From the NCBI GenBank assembly GCA_045601345.1, contig JAZRZL010000014.1, forward strand, positions 1-18,150: 18,150 nt of DNA. Direction: 5' to 3'. This DNA comes from SVMC01 sp045601345. GTDB taxonomy: Bacteria > Bacillota > Clostridia > Oscillospirales > Oscillospiraceae. The notes below the pieces were generated by a model. The model was not told the DNA's origin and searched no databases. It saw only the letters and a list, made by a program, of their open reading frames with translations. Shown in pieces: positions 8,315 through 14,324 of this stretch. Within the stretch, counting starts at the first letter, position 1; each line of letters begins with the position of its first letter. A program made the translations under genes and the position numbers.

Positions 8315-8818
8315 ATGAAACGTGCAGTTTCCCTTATGCTGACCCTTGCACTGCTCATCGCGTGTCTGTCTGGATGCAGTGCATTCCAGAAAATTGTGAA
8401 CCATTCGTCTGATTCCGAGGTGAAGATCAGCCCCACGGAAAAGGTGGAGGATGTCATTGACCGCTGCAATGTCGCCTGCAACAATACCGACATTGAGGGC
8501 ATTCTGGACTGTATTGATCCACAAATTGCCAAGCCCATCCGTGCAACCCTGAAGGTTGCCAAGTCCATCGGCGGCAAGGACGAGGAGGATATGCTCAATA
8601 CCGTGGTTGGCCTTCTTGCCAACAGCGATGTGGAGGATTCCTTCGAGGTCTGTGAGTCTTTGGATGTCGAGGTCGATTCTCTGGAGCAAGATGGCGATAC
8701 TGCCACCGCAGAGCTGAAGTTCAGCTATGAGCTGGACGGCCAAAAATATATCGGTACCACCACTGCCAAGTGTAAATACATAGATGGTCAGTGGTATATC
8801 ACCAAGCTTACCGCCTGA
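8315..8818 (+). CDS. Small secreted lipoprotein
   Basis: The protein is 167 aa, with AGGAGG 8 nt before the ATG. Residues 1-20 form a lipoprotein signal peptide (MKR, then a hydrophobic core) ending in the lipobox LSGC, with Cys21 as the lipidation site. The mature part starts with a short polar linker, then an alpha+beta domain: a helix around VEDVIDRCNVACNNTDIEGI and C-terminal strands around ATAELKFSYELDGQKY and DGQWYITKL. That ending is typical of the DUF4878/NTF2-like lipoproteins of Firmicutes, whose function is generally unknown. It is followed after 2 nt by a membrane protein gene, so the two are probably one operon. Family assignment is by pattern only. Confidence 0.85.
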   Translation: MKRAVSLMLTLALLIACLSGCSAFQKIVNHSSDSEVKISPTEKVEDVIDRCNVACNNTDIEGILDCIDPQIAKPIRATLKVAKSIGGKDEEDMLNTVVGLLANSDVEDSFEVCESLDVEVDSLEQDGDTATAELKFSYELDGQKYIGTTTAKCKYIDGQWYITKLTA

Positions 8819-8820
8819 TT

Positions 8821-9384
8821 ATGATTACCATTTATCTGACAATATGCGGCGCACTGGTATTCGGCCTTTGCTTTCTGATTGACCGCCTCATCCAGCGTCT
8901 GACCGGAAAAACCGACAATTCACATTCCGTGCGCCAGCCCACGAGAGCTGCAGGTATCGGCATTTTGCTGCTGGTCGGCGGCATTGCGCTGTTGCTCTTT
9001 TTAAAGCAAAGGCTTGGTCTGGTCGGCGGTATTATGCTGGTTTTGCTGGGTGTCGTGCTGATCGGCAGCTATTTCTGCTTCCGCGTGGACTACGACAGCG
9101 AGGGCTTTACCTGCAAAACCCTGCGGGGTACGACCCGATACACATATCATCAGATTCACGCAGAGCAGGCACTTGCTACGCGAAGCGGCATTAATTTGAT
9201 GCTGTTCGTTGGGGAAGACACCGTGGAGCTTAGCGAGGCCATGCAGGGCGTGAGGGATTTCCTCTCCTTTGCCTACTATGCCCGCTGCCGCCAGATGGGC
9301 ATAGACCCTGCCGATGCTCCACCCCCTGCTCCGGAGGATCTTGTCTGGTTCCCGCCCCCTGCGGAGGAAGAAGACAAGCATTAA
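8821..9384 (+). CDS. Three-TM membrane protein with PH-like cytoplasmic domain
   Basis: The protein is 187 aa. The ATG lies 2 nt after the lipoprotein stop; an in-frame ATG at 8791 inside the previous gene is less likely. There are three membrane segments at about residues 4-22, 44-62 and 66-86. A soluble domain follows with the pattern DYDSEGFTCKTLRGTTRYTYHQI (split here as residues 90-112), which looks like the start of bacterial PH-like domains found after membrane hairpins. The C-terminal tail (about 164-187) is rich in Pro and acidic residues and ends in EEEDKH. Translational coupling suggests it works with the lipoprotein, perhaps in envelope maintenance. The specific role is unknown. 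Confidence 0.82.
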   Translation: MITIYLTICGALVFGLCFLIDRLIQRLTGKTDNSHSVRQPTRAAGIGILLLVGGIALLLFLKQRLGLVGGIMLVLLGVVLIGSYFCFRVDYDSEGFTCKTLRGTTRYTYHQIHAEQALATRSGINLMLFVGEDTVELSEAMQGVRDFLSFAYYARCRQMGIDPADAPPPAPEDLVWFPPPAEEEDKH

Positions 9385-9428
9385 TTCATCAATTCATTCA
9401 TCTCTGAAATCATATGGAGGACTATACA

Positions 9429-10409
9429 ATGGAAAACAACAAACGCCCCGAAACGATGGAACGCATCACAACCCCCGCGCTGGCGGAGGCCTTTATTCAG
9501 GAACAGATCACCGCACTGCAAGCACAGATTGGCGATAAGAAGGTACTGCTGGCGCTGTCCGGCGGTGTGGATTCCTCCGTTGTAGCCGCTCTGCTGGTCA
9601 AGGCAGTGGGCAAGCAGCTGGTCTGCGTCCATGTCAACCACGGCCTCCTGCGCAAGGGAGAACCCGAACAGGTCGTTGAGGTATTCCGCAACCAGATGGA
9701 TGCCAACCTGATTTATGTGGATGCCGTTGACCGCTTTCTGGACAAGCTCGCCGGTGTGGACGATCCCGAAACCAAGCGGAAGATCATCGGCAAGGAATTC
9801 ATCGAAGTATTTGCCGATGAGGCCAAGAAGCTTGAGGGCGTAGAATTCCTCGCACAGGGCACAATTTATCCCGATATTCTGGAATCTGACGGTGTCAAGG
9901 CACATCATAATGTTGGCGGTCTGCCCGAAGACCTCAACTTTGCACTGGTCGAGCCGGTCAAGCTCCTGTATAAGGACGAGGTTCGCGTTGTAGGTAAGGC
10001 ACTGGGTCTGCCTGACAACATGGTGTTCCGCCAGCCCTTCCCCGGCCCCGGTCTGGGTGTCCGCTGCGTCGGTGCCATCACCCGCGACAGACTTGAGGCT
10101 GTCCGCGAATCCGATGCCATCCTCAGAGAAGAGTTCGCAAAGAACGGTCTGGAGGGCAAGGTGTGGCAGTATTTCACCATCGTCCCCGATTTCAAGTCCA
10201 CCGGCATCAAGGACAATAAGCGCACCTACGCTTGGCCGGTCGTCATCCGTGCGGTCAACTCCGTAGATGCCACCGCCGCCTCTATCGAAGAAATCCCCTA
10301 TGACCTCCTCCGCCATATCACAAGCCGCATCCTCAACGAAGTCACCGGTGTCAACCGCGTCCTCTACGACCTCAGCCCGAAGCCTGTGGCAACCATCGAG
10401 TGGGAATAA
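9429..10409 (+). CDS. guaA: GMP synthase, ATP-pyrophosphatase subunit only
   Basis: The protein is 326 aa and performs the synthetase step: adenylating XMP and aminating it to GMP. I start it at ATG 9429 because GGAGG lies at 9416-9420; the in-frame ATG at 9414 overlaps that site. The PP-loop SGGVDSS is at 44-50, followed by HVNHGLLRKGE (67-77), GTIYPDILESD (143-153), the XMP-binding RQPFPGPGLGVR (200-211), and the family C-terminal ending KPVATIEWE. The roughly 200-residue N-terminal glutamine amidotransferase domain of ordinary bacterial GuaA is absent. The enzyme therefore needs free ammonia or a separate amidotransferase subunit, as in archaea; none is encoded in this window. No purine riboswitch is visible upstream. 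Two terminator hairpins follow the gene. Confidence 0.95.
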   Translation: MENNKRPETMERITTPALAEAFIQEQITALQAQIGDKKVLLALSGGVDSSVVAALLVKAVGKQLVCVHVNHGLLRKGEPEQVVEVFRNQMDANLIYVDAVDRFLDKLAGVDDPETKRKIIGKEFIEVFADEAKKLEGVEFLAQGTIYPDILESDGVKAHHNVGGLPEDLNFALVEPVKLLYKDEVRVVGKALGLPDNMVFRQPFPGPGLGVRCVGAITRDRLEAVRESDAILREEFAKNGLEGKVWQYFTIVPDFKSTGIKDNKRTYAWPVVIRAVNSVDATAASIEEIPYDLLRHITSRILNEVTGVNRVLYDLSPKPVATIEWE

Positions 10410-10417
10410 ATCAAAAA

Positions 10418-10460
10418 AACGCCGAAAAAGCCCGTAAATAAAGGCTTTTGGCAGCGTTTT
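10418..10460 (+). terminator. Hairpin downstream of guaA
   Basis: A bulged stem-loop pairs AAACGCCgAAAAAGCC with GGCTTTTggCaGCGTTT around an A/T-rich loop. The 3' arm ends in a short T run. It probably terminates the lipoprotein-guaA unit. Confidence 0.6.
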
Positions 10461-10491
10461 GGCAACATCCGAATTATTCTAAATAAAAATT

Positions 10492-10530
10492 AAGAGCTAT
10501 CTGATTTTTGAGAATCAAGTAGCTCTTTTT
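10492..10530. terminator. Convergent terminator between guaA and tfoX-like gene
   Basis: AAGAGCTA pairs with TAGCTCTT and an inner GATT pairs with AATC. A T run follows on the plus strand and A/T-rich sequence on the other side. Its position between converging genes suggests it acts in both directions. Confidence 0.75.
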
Positions 10531-10562
10531 GCGTTTATTTAGTTCGACAAACCGGGATTTGA

Positions 10563-10877
10563 TTATTTCTTTTTCTTAGGTGCTGGAAGCTCATCAATCA
10601 TTGCATCAAAAAGATTACAAAGAAATTCGCGGTTATCAATATCATCGACCAACAACATCTCTTTTGCACCATCGTAAGGAATCTCAAGTGGTGCGCTTGG
10701 CATCATCTGCTTTGCTGTTTCTGAAGTCTTCACAAGAAATCTATCATCATATATTCCGCCAACAATTTTCCCTTGGTAATAGATAATAAATTCTCCCATC
10801 ATTGCTTTATACGAAATATTGTCCAATGATGACAGCTGGTTTAGAACAAATTTCAAATATTCTTTACTTGAAGCCAT
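10563..10877 (-). CDS. TfoX/Sxy N-terminal domain protein
   Basis: The protein is 104 aa from the ATG at 10877 (GGAGG spaced 7-8 nt). The upstream GTG at 10886 overlaps that ribosome site and is unlikely. The core Y.AMMGEFIIYYQGKIVGGIYDDRFLVKT spans residues 23-51; its landmarks are MMGE, a GKIVGGI turn and RFLVK. It matches the TfoX N-terminal domain, followed by a helical part and a basic KKKK tail. In gamma-proteobacteria TfoX/Sxy controls competence. Stand-alone N-domain proteins in Firmicutes have no established function, so a competence role should not be assumed. It lies just downstream of the promoter and remains of an XRE regulator, which may now drive it. Confidence 0.85.
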   Translation of the reverse strand: MASSKEYLKFVLNQLSSLDNISYKAMMGEFIIYYQGKIVGGIYDDRFLVKTSETAKQMMPSAPLEIPYDGAKEMLLVDDIDNREFLCNLFDAMIDELPAPKKKK

Positions 10878-10902
10878 GGTATGCACCTCCTCAAATAAGT
10901 TT

Positions 10903-11035
10903 TTAGTCTTTCAGTTTATCCTTGAACGCATCCACAAGAGCATCGGGCAGTTCTTTGGACGGTACTTTGCCCCAGATACTTCTGCGTCATACCGCGCATA
11001 TTGCGGAAAAAGCGAATTCTCTCACCGATTGCCAT
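10903..11035 (-). pseudogene. Gutted XRE-type regulator gene
   Basis: From ATG 11035, with AGGAG upstream, the frame reads MAIGERIRFFRNMRGMTQKY, the start of an XRE helix-turn-helix regulator common on clostridial mobile elements. After residue 22 it passes into unrelated sequence and stops at 10916. A different frame then reads KVPSKELPDALVDAFKDKLK and stops at 10903. That segment looks like the natural C-terminus of the same kind of protein. The simplest reading is an internal deletion that joined the two ends out of frame, leaving the promoter and start intact. The DNA fact is clear; assigning the tail to the same family is inference. Confidence 0.7.
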
Positions 11036-11071
11036 GTTACCACGCTCCTGCATAAAGCATTCTTTGCATAT

Positions 11072-11100
11072 AGTATAGCAGAAATGTTTGGGATCGTCAA
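11072..11100 (-). promoter_or_regulatory. Promoter of the XRE remnant / tfoX-like gene
   Basis: On the minus strand, TTGACG (11095-11100), a 17-bp spacer and TATACT (11072-11077) precede the XRE start by about 36 nt. It is well preserved although the gene is broken. No other promoter is evident before the TfoX-N gene, so it may read through to it. Confidence 0.65.
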
Positions 11101-11108
11101 GATAAATT

Positions 11109-11269
11109 AAAGGGCAGCTCTAAAAATTCAGCGCAAGTCGAGCTGCGAGGGATTTTTTCGTCAGACGCAACAAAAACCGCAGGGAATACTGGATGTATTC
11201 CCGAGAATTTTTGTGAAGTATGATGGAAACAAGACCCACAGATTCGACTGTGATGAATTTTTAGAGGGA
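11109..11269 (+). repeat. About 160-bp structured repeat, copy 1
   Basis: The ends are AGGGCAGCTCTA and TTAGAGG, roughly inverted to each other (GGGCAGCTCTA versus GGACACCTCTA in the other copy's orientation). The core at 11169-11217 folds as ACAAAAA paired with TTTTTGT enclosing GGGAATAC-N5-GTATTCCC. A second copy lies at 15510-15675 in the opposite orientation. Shared blocks include GCGAGGGA, CGCAGGGAATACT and AAGACCC.CAGATTCG. There is no open frame. It is either a small non-autonomous mobile element or a repeated structured RNA. Confidence 0.75.
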
Positions 11270-11328
11270 TCATATCAGGGAGCAATCCTTGCCGCTTTTT
11301 TCTATTTGTAACAATTTTATGAAACCAC

Positions 11329-11357
11329 TTGACAAATATGGTTTATTCAAGTAAACT
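11329..11357 (+). promoter_or_regulatory. Promoter of the BlaI/M56 operon
   Basis: TTGACA at 11329-11334, 17 bp, then TAAACT at 11352-11357. The weak -10 is embedded in the first operator dyad, so a bound repressor would cover it directly. Confidence 0.7.
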
Positions 11358-11383
11358 ATATTTGAAGTTTATCCGAATAAACC
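11340..11383 (+). promoter_or_regulatory. Paired GTTTA-N6-TAAAC operators, probable BlaI-type sites
   Basis: Two copies of the dyad GTTTA-N6-TAAAC occur at 11341-11356 and 11367-11382, with centres 26 bp apart. Together they form a larger symmetric palindrome (GGTTTATTC ... GAATAAACC) centred at 11361/11362. The layout of two dyads over the promoter matches how BlaI/MecI repressors autoregulate. The half-site differs from the classical TACA/TGTA core. Binding by the adjacent repressor is inference. Confidence 0.7.
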
Positions 11384-11406
11384 CGTTGAGAAAGGAATTA
11401 CCATAG

Positions 11407-11778
11407 ATGATTGATTTTGAACTTGGAGCCGTTCAGGAACGTTTTGCTGATATAGTGTGGGAAAATGAGCCGGTCAGCTCTGGCGAACTTGTAAAGATCT
11501 GTGAGAAAAAATTGAACTGGAAAAAGCCTACAACATACACCGTTCTTCGCAAGCTCTGCGAAAAAGGACTGCTGAAAAATGAAAACGGAACCGTGTCTTC
11601 CATTGTATCTCGTGAAGAATTCTATTCTGCCAAAAGTGAGCAGATCATTGAGGAATCCTTTGAGGGATCACTTCCGGCATTTATTGCGTCCTTTATCTCT
11701 CACAAGAATCTGACAGCAAAAGAAGCAGAAGAAATTCAAAAGATGATTGATACCTTCAAGAAGGAGGGATGCGTATGA
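11407..11778 (+). CDS. BlaI/MecI-family transcriptional repressor
   Basis: The protein is 123 aa with AAAGGA 12 nt before the ATG. Residues 1-72 form a winged helix: W at 18 in the family's first helix, PVSSGELV (22-29), then the recognition region WKKPTTYTVLRKLCEKGLL (38-56), equivalent to the TVxTLLxRLxxKGxL pattern of BlaI/MecI. The C-terminal half is helical and suited to dimerization. These repressors are released when a BlaR1/MecR1-type membrane protease signals. The stop overlaps the start of the M56 gene (ATGA), so the two are translationally coupled. Paired dyads over the promoter are its likely binding sites. No beta-lactamase or mecA-like gene is present, so the regulon is something else. 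Confidence 0.9.
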   Translation: MIDFELGAVQERFADIVWENEPVSSGELVKICEKKLNWKKPTTYTVLRKLCEKGLLKNENGTVSSIVSREEFYSAKSEQIIEESFEGSLPAFIASFISHKNLTAKEAEEIQKMIDTFKKEGCV

Positions 11779-13499
11779 GCGCTGTTTTTCTGAAGCTGCT
11801 GAATCTTAGTATAACGGCAAGCTGGCTGATTTTGGCGGTCATTCTTGTCCGCTTCCTTTTGAAAAAAGCACCGAAGTGGATTTCCTGTGTCCTTTGGGCT
11901 TTGGTTGCTGTTCGATTGATCTGTCCGTTTTCGTTGGAAAGCGCACTGAGCCTCGTACCGAGCTCAGAAACTGTAAACACTACGCACTTTTCAGCAAGAC
12001 CTTATATCCAGTCAGGCGTAGATGTTATTGATAACGCTGCAAACGGCTATTTGGGTAGTCACTATTTTGAGGGAGTAACGGTTGCTCCAAGGGATTCACT
12101 GACAAATCCTATCAATGTCATATCTATTATCTGGGTCATTGGCATGGTAGCCATGCTTCTTTATGCGCTCATCAGCTATATCAGGCTAAAAAAGAGTGTC
12201 GGAGCATCAGTCCCGGTAAGAGATAATATTCTTGCTTGTGATGAAGTGAAGTCTCCGTTTATTCTCGGAATCATGAAACCTTTGATCTACGTCCCTTCCT
12301 CAATGGAGGGCGAGACTTTGGACTATGTGATTACACACGAATCGGCGCATATCCAGCGCCGCGATCACTGGTGGAAGCCTTTCGGATTTCTCCTCTTGGC
12401 GGTATATTGGTTCCATCCGCTTTGCTGGCTTGCCTACGTTCTTCTCTGCCGTGATATAGAAATGGCTTGCGATGAAAAGGTCATTCGGGATATGGACAAG
12501 GGCAGCGTTGCCGCCTATTCACAGGCGCTATTGGATTGTAGCTTTCCTCGCAGGAGAATCGCTGCCTGTCCACTTTCCTTCGGTGAAGTTGGTGTAAAGG
12601 AAAGGATTAAATCTATGCTGAATTATAAAAAGCCGGCATTTCGGATTACCGTTGTCGCTGTGGTGGCTTGCATTGTCGTTGTAGTTTGTTTTTTGACTAA
12701 TCCTAAAGATACAGCAATAGGAAAACCTGTTTTTGAAACAGAGAATATCGTTCGCGTTACATTTTATGGTTCTTCTCCGAACAGCGCAGAAACCGAAGTG
12801 CCGAGCGAGTATCTTGCTGAAATTACACAATGGCTTGGGACTTTTGTGGCTGGTAAAAAAGTCGATGATGTCTTGCCTCCTGATGCCGACAGTCTGTTTG
12901 TTAGGATTGAATACGCAGATGGCTCAATCATTGAAAATAGTAAGTCAACAACCATTGTTGACGGAATCACTTATATCATAAATTACGACAAGGAACCTCA
13001 ATGTTATTTTGCGTTGTTTAACACGTCCGTTGCCAGCGTTGGCGGTGTTGATGGTTCGGGAAGCACCACCGTAAATATTCGGATAGATGTCTGTGAGCTA
13101 TATCTGGGAGTATTAGAAGATTTATGGAATGTTGATCCCGGCTTGAATGACGGAATATCTCAGATTGGTATTGATCTGTCTGAACTTTCTCACCTGACTG
13201 AAGTTGAAAAAGAAGCAGTCATGCATGAATTTGCATCGAAGCATAATCTTCCGTACATCGAAGGAACATGGGAAGAACTCTGTGAACAGGGTTATATTGA
13301 TAAGGATAACCTCTATTGGGAAAATGGGTTGTTCTTCTCAATCAAGACAAACGAAGATGATTCCGTTTCGGAAATCACAGCGTTTGATGCCCAAAAATGG
13401 CGCAGCGGGTTAGGGGCTTATTACTTTGGTCAGTGTACTTCTCAAAAAAATGCCGATGGGAAATGGACATATACTGTAGGCCAGGAAGCAATTTCATAA
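11775..13499 (+). CDS. M56 (BlaR1/MecR1-like) membrane metalloprotease with novel sensor domain
   Basis: The protein is 574 aa. I use ATG 11775, 7 nt after AAGGAGGG and overlapping the repressor's stop, rather than ATG 11769. Membrane segments lie at about 10-29, 36-52, 114-134, 202-224 and 290-307. The zinc site is HESAH at 188-192, with Glu229 in DIEMACDE as the probable third ligand, so the protease looks active. In BlaR1/MecR1 the C-terminal outside domain binds beta-lactams. Here the last 265 residues carry no SxxK penicillin-binding motif. They comprise a segment with strands around VRVTFYGSS and a tail with repeated acidic helices, ending in GKWTYTVGQEAIS. It likely senses another envelope signal and relieves the paired repressor. 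Confidence 0.88.
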   Translation: MSAVFLKLLNLSITASWLILAVILVRFLLKKAPKWISCVLWALVAVRLICPFSLESALSLVPSSETVNTTHFSARPYIQSGVDVIDNAANGYLGSHYFEGVTVAPRDSLTNPINVISIIWVIGMVAMLLYALISYIRLKKSVGASVPVRDNILACDEVKSPFILGIMKPLIYVPSSMEGETLDYVITHESAHIQRRDHWWKPFGFLLLAVYWFHPLCWLAYVLLCRDIEMACDEKVIRDMDKGSVAAYSQALLDCSFPRRRIAACPLSFGEVGVKERIKSMLNYKKPAFRITVVAVVACIVVVVCFLTNPKDTAIGKPVFETENIVRVTFYGSSPNSAETEVPSEYLAEITQWLGTFVAGKKVDDVLPPDADSLFVRIEYADGSIIENSKSTTIVDGITYIINYDKEPQCYFALFNTSVASVGGVDGSGSTTVNIRIDVCELYLGVLEDLWNVDPGLNDGISQIGIDLSELSHLTEVEKEAVMHEFASKHNLPYIEGTWEELCEQGYIDKDNLYWENGLFFSIKTNEDDSVSEITAFDAQKWRSGLGAYYFGQCTSQKNADGKWTYTVGQEAIS

Positions 13500-13714
13500 T
13501 CATGTGAACTGCATCCCGTCAAGAGGACAATGAAATAATATAAAAATTTTTTAGGACACACGGCACTGCGGTGCCGTGATACCCTCAAATTGCGTACGGC
13601 TGCTTCGCATCCTTGCGCAATTTGAGGGTTTTGTTATGCTGCCACCCGTAGGCAACAGCTTTCTCAAAAATTTTTTATTTATTTTCTCAGTCTACTCGAC
13701 AGGGGACAGATCAA
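13500..13714. other. Structured intergenic stretch after the M56 gene
   Basis: There is no gene. It contains a GGCACtgcgGTGCC hairpin (13562-13575), the strong terminator at 13582-13630, and two near copies of AAAAATTTTTTA (about 13546 and 13667) that bracket the hairpins. The layout suggests a compact repeat element or a decorated terminator. Confidence 0.4.
13582..13634 (+). terminator. Terminator of the BlaI/M56 operon
   Basis: CCCTCAAATTGCG pairs perfectly with CGCAATTTGAGGG across a 23-nt loop that contains its own small hairpin. TTTTGTT follows. The length of the stem (13 bp) is unusual. Confidence 0.75.
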
Positions 13715-13716
13715 AA

Positions 13717-13752
13717 AACACCGGGTTTCGTGAAGAAACTCGGTGTTTTTGT
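13717..13752 (-). terminator. Terminator of the tRNA pair
   Basis: On the minus strand, ACACCGaGTTTC pairs with GAAACcCGGTGT, followed by a run of six T. It lies just after tRNA-Trp. Confidence 0.8.
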
Positions 13753-13755
13753 GGC

Positions 13756-13827
<72 letters not shown>

Positions 13828-13834
13828 ATGTGGT

Positions 13835-13907
13835 GGGCCTTCGGGGACTCGAACCCAGGACCGACCGGTTATGAGCCGGTTGCTCTAACCAACTGAGCTA
13901 AAGGCCC
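13835..13907 (-). tRNA. tRNA with CAU anticodon (Met elongator or Ile2)
   Basis: Acceptor GGGCCTT/AAGGCCC, anticodon loop CTCATAA. The first base pair excludes the initiator type. Met elongator and lysidine-modified Ile2 cannot be separated by eye. The T stem CTGGG/CCCCG has one mismatch, at pair 50-64. No CCA is encoded. Confidence 0.88.
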
Positions 13908-13931
13908 GAAGAGGTGCTTTCAGTATGAGCT

Positions 13932-13960
13932 ATTATACAGATAAAAACGCTGCTTGTCAA
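13932..13960 (-). promoter_or_regulatory. Promoter of the tRNA(CAU)-tRNA-Trp unit
   Basis: A consensus promoter on the minus strand: TTGACA (13955-13960), 17 bp, TATAAT (13932-13937), about 24 nt before the first tRNA. Confidence 0.9.
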
Positions 13961-13990
13961 CACTCAGAACAAAAAAATTCCGAAATCTTT

Positions 13991-14238
13991 TCAACGATTC
14001 AGATAGAATGTGATAAGAATGCGCGCCACAATTCCTATGCCGATTAGAATACCAATCCATCTATGAGATTTCTTTTTAACAGGGCGGAAACAAAACGCTG
14101 TCCTTGCTGAGATACATTTTCCATTTGCGTAATATATTCACTGATGCCGTTCCGGCAAGAATACATTTCGGAGCAAAGTTTATTTAAATGTTTGTATTCC
14201 TCAAAAAACTCATTGTCGGATAACTGCAAATTGCTCAC
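13991..14238 (-). pseudogene. Internally deleted small gene, TM tail out of frame
   Basis: From a GTG at 14238 the frame encodes 64 aa (SDNEFFEEYKHLNKLCSEMY at residues 7-26, then a CRNGISEYITQMENV segment) and stops at 14044. I associate this N-terminus with a longer family of clostridial hypothetical proteins (DUF6548-like; uncertain memory). From about 14075 a second frame reads KKKSHRWIGILIGIGIVARI and continues to a stop at 13991, a typical C-terminal membrane anchor. The ends of one protein seem to have been joined out of frame with the middle lost. The ribosome site is poor (GGGAAGG abuts the GTG). Confidence 0.6.
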
Positions 14239-14268
14239 CTTCCCGCATTTTTTAATGATTGCTCAAGA

Positions 14269-14310
14269 CAGAGGGGAAGGCAAGGGCTGTTAACTTAACG
14301 CCATTGCGTC
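14269..14310 (-). repeat. Fragment of the MITE-like repeat
   Basis: The complement of 14269-14293 matches 7989-8014 except for a single-base indel, and includes the diagnostic CCTTGCCTTCCCCTCTG. The adjacent CGCCATT at 14299-14305 also resembles element-end sequence (CGCCATT at 8171-8177). Only one arm remains, with no matching inverted arm nearby, so this is a truncated relic ending 15 bp from the stop of the ADP-ribosylglycohydrolase gene. Confidence 0.75.
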
Positions 14311-14324
14311 CTGTCCTATCGCTC

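Noticed and set aside
7968..8412. Open frames across the MITE-like element
   Set aside because: They translate inverted-repeat sequence and run into the lipoprotein gene out of frame; no ribosome sites.
8242..8743. Two minus-strand open frames opposite the lipoprotein gene
   Set aside because: The plus strand has a signal peptide, lipobox and ribosome site; these are its shadows.
9381..10316. Minus-strand open frame of 311 codons
   Set aside because: It is a shadow of guaA, whose motifs are unmistakable on the plus strand.
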